The notes beneath the pieces are model-generated. The model searched no databases. It was not told the origin of the DNA and was given only the letters and a program-made list of their open reading frames with translations. The position numbers and the translations under genes are program-made. From Rickettsiales bacterium (GTDB lineage: Bacteria; Pseudomonadota; Alphaproteobacteria; Rs-D84), in contig JAISCX010000023.1 in assembly GCA_031265235.1 (NCBI GenBank), positions 1-55,090 of the forward strand: 55,090 nt of DNA. Reading direction: 5' to 3'. Shown here one piece after another: positions 18,268 through 27,977 of the stretch. The number at the start of each line of letters is the position of its first letter. Position 1 is the stretch's first letter.

Positions 18268-19003
18268 TTAAAATTCTCTTCACAATGGAATTTATGTGAA
18301 TCTGTGTGGTATCGAATATATGAATTCTATATTCGGAAAGCTTTTTCTTGATCAGCATATTCAGTTCCGTACAGCCAAGAATTACACCCTGTATTCCATA
18401 ATCGCGCACCATTTCATGTATCATGCTTTCGAATTGCTGTATAGAATTGGAAAATACATTGCCGGAACAAAGCTCTTCAAAAATTATTTCATTCAGGCGA
18501 TCCATCGATTCATTGCGCGGCACATATACTTGCACACCCGATTGCTTTTGCAGCCGCTCTTTATAAAATGGTTCTCTCATGGTCAAACCGGTGCCCAGCA
18601 GACCAACTTTGCCAATCCCGGTCCTTTCAATATCTTCTGCGGTGGCATCTGCGATATGCAGCAGCGGTGGATTGACATCATGCATAATCTTGTCCGCGAC
18701 GATGTGAACAGTATTTGACGCACATGCAATAAAGTTCGCACCACTGCGTTCCAAAATCTTTGCATGGGCATTCAGATAATTTCCGACGAATTCTAAACCG
18801 TCTGCGGTTGGTTTTTCAACATTGACATACGGTTCTATAATTTGGAAATTTATGCTTTCTATCGACAACGGCGCGGAATAAGCATCCCCAAGCACGTTGT
18901 TAACGCCTTCATTTATACCCATGTAATAATGGCCCGAAGATTGATAGCTGGTCCCGGCGATAATGCCGCCTTTTAGCAATTCATTTGTTAATCCGCTCAT
19001 CAT
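18251..19003 (-). CDS. Aspartate/glutamate racemase family protein
   Basis: FIACASNTVH and GVILGCTELNMLI catalytic Cys motifs. Confidence 0.9.
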   Translation of the reverse strand: MMSGLTNELLKGGIIAGTSYQSSGHYYMGINEGVNNVLGDAYSAPLSIESINFQIIEPYVNVEKPTADGLEFVGNYLNAHAKILERSGANFIACASNTVHIVADKIMHDVNPPLLHIADATAEDIERTGIGKVGLLGTGLTMREPFYKERLQKQSGVQVYVPRNESMDRLNEIIFEELCSGNVFSNSIQQFESMIHEMVRDYGIQGVILGCTELNMLIKKKLSEYRIHIFDTTQIHINSIVKRILNGNIH

Positions 19004-19134
19004 AAATTCCTTTTTACCAACTCTCTCAAATCCCGTCTTGATTTCTGGGATTTTTATACTACAATTGCGTAATAAAAACAATACAAAAATATGCGATATA
19101 AAATGAGAAATTCCTCTCGCTCAGCTAGCAATAA

Positions 19135-21795
19135 ATGGTTATAAAAAAACAAAATCTTTCGGAAAATCAAAGCAGGGCGTCGGACCCGACACAAAACGTT
19201 TGGGTCCAGGCGAACGCTGGAACCGGCAAGACGTCCGTGCTGGTGCAACGTTTGCTGCGCATTTTGTTCAGGTCTAACAATTCAGAAAAATCCGGAATTC
19301 TATGTCTGACCTATACCAATGCCGGCGCAAGTGAGATGCGGAACAGAATCCTGGCGGCGCTGCGTGTTTGGGCATATGCGGATGATAATGAACTGCGGGG
19401 ACTGTTGGCTGGGGTTTCGCATAATAATCCGCCAGTTGACGAAGATCTGGCCATGGCGCGGGAAATATTTTATGAATACATAGATAATCCGCAAATTTTG
19501 AAAATTCACACCATTCATGGATTCTGCGAAGAAATATTGCGCCGATTTCCGATAGAGGCGGGAATTCCGCCGGAATGGGGATTGGTCATCGGTCCAAACC
19601 AGACAAGATTGCAAAAAGACGTGTTTCAAGAATTAATAAACGGGCATGGCGACGCATCGCTGAATTTTGCCTTTGCCCGAATACTTGACCAAGTTTCAGA
19701 GCATTCATTGGACGAACTGCTGACCATTTTAACCGGCCAATACAAGCATTTTTTTCAATTAAGTAACAACTTTAATAATAGGCAACAATTCATTGATACA
19801 ATTAATAATTCTCTAAATATAAAATATAATTCCCAGCCTGCGGCCGATGAATTTTATTCATTATCCGCCGCCCGGAACCGCGAACAAATTGCAGAACTGG
19901 TTACGGCGGATATCGCGTCTTCAAAAAAGCCCGCAGGATATTTGATAAAGGTTCAAGGCGCGGTGAAAATGTTCGCGGCAAATAATTACGCCCCCCTAAA
20001 AAACGACGATTGGGAAGAGTATAAATCCGCGTTTCTGACCGCTGCCGGCACGAAAATTGTCCATATTGCAAAAAAAGACTATCTGGCCGAAGAACAGGAT
20101 TTGGTTTACAGTCTGAACCAGGAAAATATTAATAAAGAAATCTTTGAAAATACGATCGCCCTTTATGATTTGACCGCCGCATTTGCGCAAAAATACCGAG
20201 AAACCAAGCTTTCCCGCTGCCTGATGGATTTTGACGATCTGATACTTTATACTAAAAAACTGTTTTCCGACCCGGAAATGATGGGATGGGTCTTGTCGCA
20301 GCTGGATATAAGCCTGCGCCACATTTTGGTGGACGAGGCGCAGGACACAAGCCCAGAGCAATGGGAAATTTTGAACGCACTGACCGCCGACTTTATGACG
20401 GACGGGGACAAAGGCGACAATCCGCACACATTCTTTGTAGTGGGCGATACAAAGCAGTCGATTTATTCATTCCAAGGCGCCGATCCTGCCGCTTTTGAAA
20501 AATCAAAACAGGCAGTCACAAATCAAATCAAAAATGACGCGCGGCAAATTATTGATGTTCCGCTGGAACAATCATTCAGATCCACCGCCCCGATATTGTC
20601 CGCAGTGAATCATTTTTTCAACGATGTATCAATAAGTAATCTGGCAAATTTTATCAACAACTCTCACAAATGCTTTCGTTTGGATGATAAGGGGCTGGTC
20701 GAATTACATCCTTTATCAAAACCCGCAGAAAACCAGGATTCTGCCACAGGCCGCAGACAATTTATACTTGAAATAGCCGGAAAAATCGAAAACCTGATAA
20801 AGAACGAACAATCGGACGATCCGGCGCGGCGAATTCTGCCATCTGATATTATGGTCTTGGTGCAAAGACGGCGCCCCTATGCCGCCCCGTTAATCGCGGA
20901 ATTGCAAAAAAGTGGCATACCCGTCGCGGGCAGCGATCGTATAAAATTGCCTGAATTTCCGGCAATTCGCGACCTTTTGAATCTGATCCGTTTTTGTCTT
21001 GATATCGGCAACGATTATGCGCTTAGCTGTGTGTTAAAGTCACCACTATTCCAACTTGGCGAATCCGAATTATATGAACTTTGCCACAACCGCGGAAAAA
21101 CAAATTTATTTAATCGTATTAATGAATTAAATATAGATATTTATACTAAGCTTCAACATATTTTAGAATGGGCAAAACTGTCGCCTTATTCGTTTTTTAT
21201 GCGTGTTTTAAATACGGACAAACGGCGGGAAAAGATGATTGCGGCGCTGGGGCCGCAAATAATCGACCCATTAGAAGAATTTTTGACAATATGCCTGTCT
21301 TACGAACGTACCCGGCCCGGGGGACTTTGCGAATTCATAGAATGGTTTATCCAAGGCGGCAGCGAAATAACGCGCGATGTCGATGCGGCTGCAGGCGTCA
21401 GAATTGCAACGGTGCACGGGTCCAAAGGCTTGGAATCGCCGATCGTATTTCTGATCGACACCACGCGCAACCCGCGCAGCGCAAACGCGATGAGAATCGC
21501 AGAACCGATCGAAATTTCCGGGGGCACGCATCATGCTTTTCTGTGGCGGGGGCGCACGGCGGAATCCGAAAGCTTTTCGGCGGTGACGGACGCGCGCTAT
21601 AAGACGCGGCTGGCGGAATATTACAGACTGCTTTATGTCGCGATGACGCGCGCGCGCGACCGGCTGTATATATACGGCTTTGACCATAACAAGATGCCGC
21701 CCGCTGACGCGTGGCACACGCAGCTGACGCAAATTCTATCTCTGCACCAGGATGCCAAGATAAGCGAAAACGGCATAATAAGCATTGCGAATTAA
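19135..21795 (+). CDS. addA: AddA-type helicase (UvrD family) without C-terminal nuclease
   Basis: VQANAGTGKTSVLVQRLLR, LVDEAQDTSPEQWEIL, VVGDTKQSIYSFQGADP, ATVHGSKGLE, RLLYVAMTRARDRLYI. Confidence 0.9.
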   Translation: MVIKKQNLSENQSRASDPTQNVWVQANAGTGKTSVLVQRLLRILFRSNNSEKSGILCLTYTNAGASEMRNRILAALRVWAYADDNELRGLLAGVSHNNPPVDEDLAMAREIFYEYIDNPQILKIHTIHGFCEEILRRFPIEAGIPPEWGLVIGPNQTRLQKDVFQELINGHGDASLNFAFARILDQVSEHSLDELLTILTGQYKHFFQLSNNFNNRQQFIDTINNSLNIKYNSQPAADEFYSLSAARNREQIAELVTADIASSKKPAGYLIKVQGAVKMFAANNYAPLKNDDWEEYKSAFLTAAGTKIVHIAKKDYLAEEQDLVYSLNQENINKEIFENTIALYDLTAAFAQKYRETKLSRCLMDFDDLILYTKKLFSDPEMMGWVLSQLDISLRHILVDEAQDTSPEQWEILNALTADFMTDGDKGDNPHTFFVVGDTKQSIYSFQGADPAAFEKSKQAVTNQIKNDARQIIDVPLEQSFRSTAPILSAVNHFFNDVSISNLANFINNSHKCFRLDDKGLVELHPLSKPAENQDSATGRRQFILEIAGKIENLIKNEQSDDPARRILPSDIMVLVQRRRPYAAPLIAELQKSGIPVAGSDRIKLPEFPAIRDLLNLIRFCLDIGNDYALSCVLKSPLFQLGESELYELCHNRGKTNLFNRINELNIDIYTKLQHILEWAKLSPYSFFMRVLNTDKRREKMIAALGPQIIDPLEEFLTICLSYERTRPGGLCEFIEWFIQGGSEITRDVDAAAGVRIATVHGSKGLESPIVFLIDTTRNPRSANAMRIAEPIEISGGTHHAFLWRGRTAESESFSAVTDARYKTRLAEYYRLLYVAMTRARDRLYIYGFDHNKMPPADAWHTQLTQILSLHQDAKISENGIISIAN

Positions 21796-21804
21796 GTTAC
21801 AAAA

Positions 21805-22263
21805 ATGACCCGAACATTATCAGAAATCTTAATGGAACGAGAAAAGAAAAAGTTCGCGACCACGCGCGGAAGCGCGGTGCACGCGCAACTGCAGCACATT
21901 GTTCTGGGGCATGACGGCCGGGACGACAAAGGCGACGCGAAACTGATTCAAAAAATCCGCGCGCGGCCGGAAATAGCAAACTTTTTTATACACGGGCCGG
22001 AATCGCATGTCCGGGCAGAGGTTCCGATCGCCGGGGTTATCAACAATCGTTTCATGTCGCGTAGAATCGACAGATTGATCGTCCGCGACGGCATCGTTGA
22101 ATTCATGGATTATAAAACCGACACCGACAGAACCGTCCTTTGCGAAAAATATGCTATACAGATGCGCGAATACGCCGCGCTGCTATCCGCCGCTTATCCC
22201 GGCCGCGCCATCCGCGGGTATATTTTATGGCTGCGTGATTGGGAATTGGAACAGGTTGTCTGA
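21805..22263 (+). CDS. RecB/AddA-type PD-(D/E)XK nuclease domain, separate ORF in same frame as addA
   Basis: RGSAVHAQLQH, RRIDRLIV..VEFMDYKTD, YAIQMREYAALL; separated from addA by TAA GTT ACA AAA. Confidence 0.8.
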   Translation: MTRTLSEILMEREKKKFATTRGSAVHAQLQHIVLGHDGRDDKGDAKLIQKIRARPEIANFFIHGPESHVRAEVPIAGVINNRFMSRRIDRLIVRDGIVEFMDYKTDTDRTVLCEKYAIQMREYAALLSAAYPGRAIRGYILWLRDWELEQVV

Positions 22264-22292
22264 AACAACGGCCATGCCGGCCGCGCAAAAAT

Positions 22293-22330
22293 AATTTCAA
22301 TTGAAATTTTTACAATTTTTCAGGTATAAT
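22293..22330 (+). promoter_or_regulatory. recN promoter with palindrome over -35
   Basis: AATTTCAATTGAAATT palindrome (22293-22308) contains TTGAAA; 18-nt spacer; TATAAT 22325-22330. Confidence 0.6.
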
Positions 22331-22336
22331 CCGAAT

Positions 22337-23980
22337 ATGCTTGCCCGCATTTCTATTTCTAATATTGTGCTTATCGACCGGCTTGAATTGGATTTCCGGT
22401 CGGGGCTTTCCGTGCTGACCGGGGAAACCGGCGCTGGTAAATCCATATTGCTGGACGCGCTGTCACTGGCGCTGGGCGCGCGGTCGGATGCCGGGCTGAT
22501 CAGGCACGGATGCGCCGCCGCATCCGTTACCGCCGAATTCACAATCAACAACAAATTATCCGCGGTCAGAAATCTGTTGGAAGAAAACGGCATCGATCAT
22601 AACGGCGAATTGATTTTGCGCAGAACATTGGCCGCGGACGGAAAAAGCAGGGCATGGGCTAACGACATTCAGATATCCGTAAAAACACTAAAACAAATCG
22701 GGGACGAACTTGTTGAAATCCACGGACAGTTTGAAAATCATGCCCTTCTTGATCCATCCACTCATATTTCGGCGCTTGATGAATTTGGCGGATATCACGA
22801 ATTGCTGGAAAATGTCCGCGCGTCGTATAATGAATTTTATGCGGCGGAAAAAAAGCTGCGGTCCTTGCGCGAATTTCTTGAAAAATCCGCCGCGGAAAAA
22901 GAATTTCTTGAACATAATGTCCGCGAACTGGAAAGCTTGAACCCGATAGCAGGCGAAGAAAACGAACTGTCGGCGCGGCGCGGCGCCATGATGGACGCAG
23001 AAAAAAACGCGGCGATCCTAAAAGACGCCGCCGAAGCTTTAAGCGGCGCGGGACGCGGAATCGATGAAATGATTTTTTCCGCGGCGCATGTCTTGGAAAG
23101 AATAAAGACGGACCCGAATCCGTATCAGACGCAGATTGATAAATTGTATGAAGCGGGCGCCGCGATTGCGGATATCGCGGAACATGTCGCGCCCGCAACG
23201 ACGGACACGTCAAGCTTGGAATCAGCCGAAGAACGCCTGTTCGCGCTGCGCGCGGCCGCGCGCAAACATCGCGTCAATGTTGACGGTTTGCCGGACAAGC
23301 TGCAAGATATGCGGGAACAGCTGGCGGCGATCGACGATTCCGACGCAACGCTTCGAAAATTAGAAACAGAGGCCGCAAAAAAACAATCAAAATTCTCAAT
23401 TCTTTCCGCCGAATTGCACAAGGAACGAATTGCCGCATCCGAGGATTTGCGAAAAGCAATTCTGGGCGAGCTGCCCGACCTGAAGCTTGGGATGGCGGAC
23501 TTTGATGTCGCGATAGAAGACGCCGGCCCGGCGGCAAGCGGCGCCAGCGCCGTCACATTCATGATAAAGACAAATCCGGGAACACCGTTCGCGGGCCTGC
23601 ACAAAATCGCGTCCGGCGGCGAATTGGCGCGCCTGATGCTGGCGCTGCGCGTCGTTCTGATGCACGGCAATGCGAACAAGACTTTCGTATTCGACGAAGT
23701 TGACGCAGGCATCAGCGGCGCGACGGCGTCAGCCGTCGGCGAACGGCTGGCGCGGCTGGCGAAAAACGCCCAGGCGCTGGTTGTCACCCACAGCGCCCAG
23801 GTCGCCGGATTCGGCGATGCGCATTTTCTTATCAAAAAATCCAGCGACGGCAAGACAACCACAACCGACGTGTGCGAAATAAAAGGCGACGATCGCCTGC
23901 GCGAAATCGCGCGCATAATCAGCGGCGAAAAAATTACGGACGAATCAATCGCGACGGCGAAAACATTGCTAAAAAAATAA
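22337..23980 (+). CDS. recN: DNA repair protein RecN
   Basis: MLARISISNIVLIDRLELDFRSGLSVLTGETGAGKSILLDALSLALG; C-terminal FDEVDAGISGATASAVGERLA. Confidence 0.96.
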   Translation: MLARISISNIVLIDRLELDFRSGLSVLTGETGAGKSILLDALSLALGARSDAGLIRHGCAAASVTAEFTINNKLSAVRNLLEENGIDHNGELILRRTLAADGKSRAWANDIQISVKTLKQIGDELVEIHGQFENHALLDPSTHISALDEFGGYHELLENVRASYNEFYAAEKKLRSLREFLEKSAAEKEFLEHNVRELESLNPIAGEENELSARRGAMMDAEKNAAILKDAAEALSGAGRGIDEMIFSAAHVLERIKTDPNPYQTQIDKLYEAGAAIADIAEHVAPATTDTSSLESAEERLFALRAAARKHRVNVDGLPDKLQDMREQLAAIDDSDATLRKLETEAAKKQSKFSILSAELHKERIAASEDLRKAILGELPDLKLGMADFDVAIEDAGPAASGASAVTFMIKTNPGTPFAGLHKIASGGELARLMLALRVVLMHGNANKTFVFDEVDAGISGATASAVGERLARLAKNAQALVVTHSAQVAGFGDAHFLIKKSSDGKTTTTDVCEIKGDDRLREIARIISGEKITDESIATAKTLLKK

Positions 23981-24637
23981 TCCGTGCCCGCTAAACATGC
24001 GTCGCTTTTCCGCGGCCAGCTCCGGCGTTTTGTTCTGAGAAATTCCATTCATTCTATAAACAGAAACGCAAAACGGAATCTTTTTGAACCGCACATTGTT
24101 TTCCATAAAAACAAGCCATTTCTCCTTGTCGCTTACAATCTTGAAATCTTCGCGATACATTCCGAATCTGTCAAACAAATCTTTCCTGATGAAACAGCTT
24201 TGATGTCCCAAAGTGTTCGCGAGAAAAAAATCAAATGTTATCGTATCGGGATACGTTTTTATAAAATCCTTTTCAGGGTTGTCAAATTTTCTGTAAGAAT
24301 CGCCGTAAAAAACATCCGCGGATTCATCAATGCAAAGCAGTGATTTCTTTATTGAATCATTGCTGAAAAAGAAATCCCCGCCATTCATGAAAATCAGGAA
24401 TTCCCCACTGCTGGCGCGTATGCCCTTGTTCATCGCTTGATAAATTCCGCCGTCCGGCTCTGTAATAAAATTATCGATGCGACGATTATACATATTCAAA
24501 ACATCAAGCGTCCCGTCCGTTGAACCGCCGTCAACCACAATCCATTGAAAGTTCTGCGCAGACTGCGCGGCTATGCTTTCGCAGGTATCCCTTATAAAAG
24601 GCTGGTTTTTACAAACTGTTATAACCGACAGCTTCAT
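23969..24637 (-). CDS. Glycosyltransferase family 2
   Basis: KLSVITVCKNQPFIRDTCESIAAQSAQNFQWIVVDGGSTDGT; ITEPDGGIYQAMNKGI. Confidence 0.9.
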   Translation of the reverse strand: MKLSVITVCKNQPFIRDTCESIAAQSAQNFQWIVVDGGSTDGTLDVLNMYNRRIDNFITEPDGGIYQAMNKGIRASSGEFLIFMNGGDFFFSNDSIKKSLLCIDESADVFYGDSYRKFDNPEKDFIKTYPDTITFDFFLANTLGHQSCFIRKDLFDRFGMYREDFKIVSDKEKWLVFMENNVRFKKIPFCVSVYRMNGISQNKTPELAAEKRRMFSGHGLFF

Positions 24638-25821
24638 ACTTTTGCAATTCCGTCCGCAAATTCTATTTCCGCCGGGCGGGCGAAATCCGCCGCCCGCGAA
24701 ATTATTTTATCATCATGCCGAACGATCGCAAAACCCCTTTGCAGAACGTTTTTATACGACAAAGAATTCAGCATCTGCCCGATGTGCAGGACAGATTGGC
24801 GCGCGGCATTCAGCTTATTAACAAAAATTATCTGCATGGTGCGCGCGATGTCATCCAATCTCTGCGCGCGTTCCATAATCATTTGTTTTGGCGATTTTAC
24901 GGACAGCCCCTTGACAACATGGCCAAGATTTTTCAATCGCGCGATGTATGCCGAACCCATGCGGTGAGACAGGTTTTCAATTTCTGTCAGAACTGATATT
25001 TTTGTGGGAACGACGATTTCAGCGGCCCCCGTTGGGGTCGGCGCGCGGACATCCGCGGCGAAATCAACCAGCATCCAGTCAGGTTCATGCCCGACACCGG
25101 AAACTATCGGGATATTGCTTGCCGCGACCGCGCGGACGACAATCTCTTCGGAAAACGGAAGCAAATCTTCCAACGATCCGCCGCCGCGCGCAACTATGAT
25201 AACTTCGGGTCTTTGCGCGCCGTCTGGCAAATTGTTGAAATACATTATTCCCGCGGCAATTTCCGCCGCCGCGGTCGCGCCCTGGACCTGCGCGGGATAC
25301 AACAAGGCGCGCACCGGAAACCGTTCGCGCAGACGATTGCAAATGTCTTGGAAAGCGGCGCCCGTGGGGCTGGTGACGATTCCGACAACCGAGGGAAACC
25401 GGGGCAGGGCGCGCTTTCGCGCGACATCGAACAAACCTTCGTCCGCCAGGCGCCGCTTGCGCTCTTCCAGCATTTTAAGTATCGCGCCGGCGCCGGCCAT
25501 TTCAATTTCTTGGACAATAATCTGATAGTTAGAACGCGCCGGATACGTAGTAAACTTTCCGGAAACAATCACTTCCAATCCATCCGCCAGCTGAAACGGC
25601 GTCGGCGTGCCGCGCCATATTATCGCGGAAATCGCGGCGCCGGCGTCCTTTATAGTCATATACATATGGCCGCTTGTCGCACGCGTGATCTGCGACAACT
25701 CGCCACGAATTCTAATCTGCGGGAATGCGGTTTCCACAACGCCTTTTAACAGCGCGGCCGCGTCGGACACGCTGAAGACCGTATCTGGTTTTATAAAAGG
25801 TTCGGGTTTAGGCAGGGTCAT
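24634..25821 (-). CDS. xseA: Exodeoxyribonuclease VII large subunit
   Basis: FSVSDAAALLKGVVETAFPQIRIRGELSQ, VGIVTSPTGAAFQDI, IIVARGGGSLEDLLPFSEE. Confidence 0.95.
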   Translation of the reverse strand: MTLPKPEPFIKPDTVFSVSDAAALLKGVVETAFPQIRIRGELSQITRATSGHMYMTIKDAGAAISAIIWRGTPTPFQLADGLEVIVSGKFTTYPARSNYQIIVQEIEMAGAGAILKMLEERKRRLADEGLFDVARKRALPRFPSVVGIVTSPTGAAFQDICNRLRERFPVRALLYPAQVQGATAAAEIAAGIMYFNNLPDGAQRPEVIIVARGGGSLEDLLPFSEEIVVRAVAASNIPIVSGVGHEPDWMLVDFAADVRAPTPTGAAEIVVPTKISVLTEIENLSHRMGSAYIARLKNLGHVVKGLSVKSPKQMIMERAQRLDDIARTMQIIFVNKLNAARQSVLHIGQMLNSLSYKNVLQRGFAIVRHDDKIISRAADFARPAEIEFADGIAKV

Positions 25822-25884
25822 TATGCGGTTATTATAATATCAACGCAAAGCGTTTTACAAGCCAATTCCTTGGGCCCGTCAGGG

Positions 25885-26487
25885 TCAATATCTTCCACCG
25901 GCAGCCATATCGATATTGCGCCTTATCTGCAACGCCAGCTTTGGGTCTATCAGTTCGGCCAGATTATAACCGTCGTTCATGCAATAGTCAAAATCAGTTT
26001 GGACGGCATGCTGCCATGGAATTGCAAGGTTTTTCGGAAATTGGTCCTTTGTCGTGTCCAAAATTTCATCATCGCCGTTTTCATCTTTTATAGTGGTGCT
26101 TTCCAAAGCCACATGCCGGCCCATATCCCAATTATATTTCCGGCTTTCTTCCAATATTATCGGCCGCCATACCCGATAGTTTCCGGTCAGCCAAAATATA
26201 ACAAAATTAAAAGACATGCACAACCCGGCGGTCGGAACGTCACTGGCAAAGCCAAAGAAACTTTTGGATCCAAAAATTTTCGACCGCACGTTTTCATCGC
26301 ACACCAGGTTCCTCATCTTATATATCAAAATAGGCAAGCTGACAGAAGTTTGCGCAAAATCGGGAACCATGCGTTCCGATTGGACCATCAGTTCTTGCGT
26401 CGTCTGATCATATAAAATCTTATTATACGCAGCCGGCTTTATAAGCCCTGCCGCTGATGCATATGTTTTTTTCTTATCGGAATTCAT
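25885..26487 (-). CDS. Hypothetical protein
   Basis: 200-aa ORF in gene gap, no recognised motif. Confidence 0.55.
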   Translation of the reverse strand: MNSDKKKTYASAAGLIKPAAYNKILYDQTTQELMVQSERMVPDFAQTSVSLPILIYKMRNLVCDENVRSKIFGSKSFFGFASDVPTAGLCMSFNFVIFWLTGNYRVWRPIILEESRKYNWDMGRHVALESTTIKDENGDDEILDTTKDQFPKNLAIPWQHAVQTDFDYCMNDGYNLAELIDPKLALQIRRNIDMAAGGRY

Positions 26488-26536
26488 GACGATTAATTAT
26501 AGCATATGAATAATGCAGAGTAAAGCGTCGCGGCAA

Positions 26537-27610
26537 TCACAGTTCCGTCAGCGGCCATCGAGGGCGGGGGGCAACGGGTCCGCGGACAACGCGGCCGGCC
26601 CGATAGTTTTCTATTCCGGCCCATGCGACCATCGCGCCGTTGTCAGTGCACAGATTCAATGGCGGCGCGCCATAACCCATCCCGTTTTCCGCGGCAAGTT
26701 TTTCCAATGCCGCGCGCAAGGCCAGATTCTTTGCAACGCCGCCGGCGACAACCAGGGCCGAGGGGCGCGCCGCGACAACACGTTCGTCCTTCATCGCGTT
26801 TTGCAGGCGGTTCACCATGCAGTCAACCGCCGCCGCCTGGAACGATGCGCAAAAGTCATTGATAAGCTCTTCGGATAGCGGACGGTCTTTTTCCTTTTCC
26901 AGAAACGTCCGCGCGGCTGTTTTTATTCCAGAGAACGAAAAATTACATCCGGGCTTGTCGCACAGCGGTCGGGGAAATTTAAAACGCATCGAATTGCCAA
27001 GCGCCGCGCGCCGGTCCACAACCGGCCCGCCCGGATAGCCCAGCCCCAGCATTTTAGCAACCTTGTCAAACGCTTCGCCGGCGCTGTCATCCAAAGTTTG
27101 CCCGATCATCTCATACCGCCCGACGCCGTAAACCAGCAGAATCATTGTATGTCCGCCGGACGCCAGCATAAGAAGATATGGAAACTGTATCTGTTCGTCC
27201 AAAGAAACTGCGCCCCGGTCTGCGGCGGATTTCAATCGCGGAACCAGTGCGTGCCCTTCCAAATGGTTGACTGCAACCAGCGGTTTATCCGCCGCCTGGG
27301 CAATGCCAACGGCGCCCATCCATCCGACCAATACGCCACCGATGAGGCCGGGGCCGGCGGTCGCGGCAACAACGTCAATATCGCCGATCGTCTTGCCCGC
27401 ATCATCCAGGGCGCGGCGCACAACATCGGACAGCACAAGAATATGCGATCTGGCGGCCAGTTCCGGCACCACGCCGCCGTATTTCTTATGCTCTGGAATT
27501 TGTGAATAAATTATATGCGACAGAATGTTGCGGTCGCTATCGACCACCGCCGCGGATGTCTCGTCGCATGAAGATTCTATGCCAAGGCAAAATACTTTTG
27601 ATTCGGACAT
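26537..27610 (-). CDS. tsaD: tRNA N6-adenosine threonylcarbamoyltransferase
   Basis: LGIESSCDETSAAVVD, GVVPELAARSH, HLEGHALVPRL, VAGGVAKN. Confidence 0.96.
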   Translation of the reverse strand: MSESKVFCLGIESSCDETSAAVVDSDRNILSHIIYSQIPEHKKYGGVVPELAARSHILVLSDVVRRALDDAGKTIGDIDVVAATAGPGLIGGVLVGWMGAVGIAQAADKPLVAVNHLEGHALVPRLKSAADRGAVSLDEQIQFPYLLMLASGGHTMILLVYGVGRYEMIGQTLDDSAGEAFDKVAKMLGLGYPGGPVVDRRAALGNSMRFKFPRPLCDKPGCNFSFSGIKTAARTFLEKEKDRPLSEELINDFCASFQAAAVDCMVNRLQNAMKDERVVAARPSALVVAGGVAKNLALRAALEKLAAENGMGYGAPPLNLCTDNGAMVAWAGIENYRAGRVVRGPVAPRPRWPLTEL

Positions 27611-27671
27611 CTTTTTTCCGCCCTGCCTTCCGGGACCATGGCCTGCGATCGGGAACAGGAAAGCATCTTGA

Positions 27672-27977
27672 TTACTTGTTCGCTTTCAATGCTATTCCGA
27701 CCGCGCAGAGCGAAGCGGCGTCCCTGACTTTGACATTGCCTGAATCGGGCAGCGCGCTCATCTTATCTATGCACGCGACCATCAAGCTTATGTTATCCCG
27801 GGATCCGGTGAGTATTTCGACCGCAACCCCTCTCCGAGAGCTGGGCGCGGACACCCATGCGCGCAGATCGCCGGTTTCCAAATCTTGCGGTTTCATGGAT
27901 ATAAAGAACACCGTCGCCACCAGGCCCAGCACCAATATTCCGATAATGAATTTAACGTTGTTTTTTATAAACTTCAT
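27672..27977 (-). CDS. Small membrane-anchored hypothetical protein
   Basis: N-terminal TM; start overlaps stop of next ORF (ATGA). Confidence 0.55.
   Translation of the reverse strand: MKFIKNNVKFIIGILVLGLVATVFFISMKPQDLETGDLRAWVSAPSSRRGVAVEILTGSRDNISLMVACIDKMSALPDSGNVKVRDAASLCAVGIALKANK

Noticed and set aside
21793-21795. TAA reassigned as a sense codon
   Set aside because: TAA ends other intact genes here (e.g. rubrerythrin), so code reassignment is not supported.
23125-24048. 307-aa minus ORF
   Set aside because: Antisense to recN, Ser/Ala-rich shadow.
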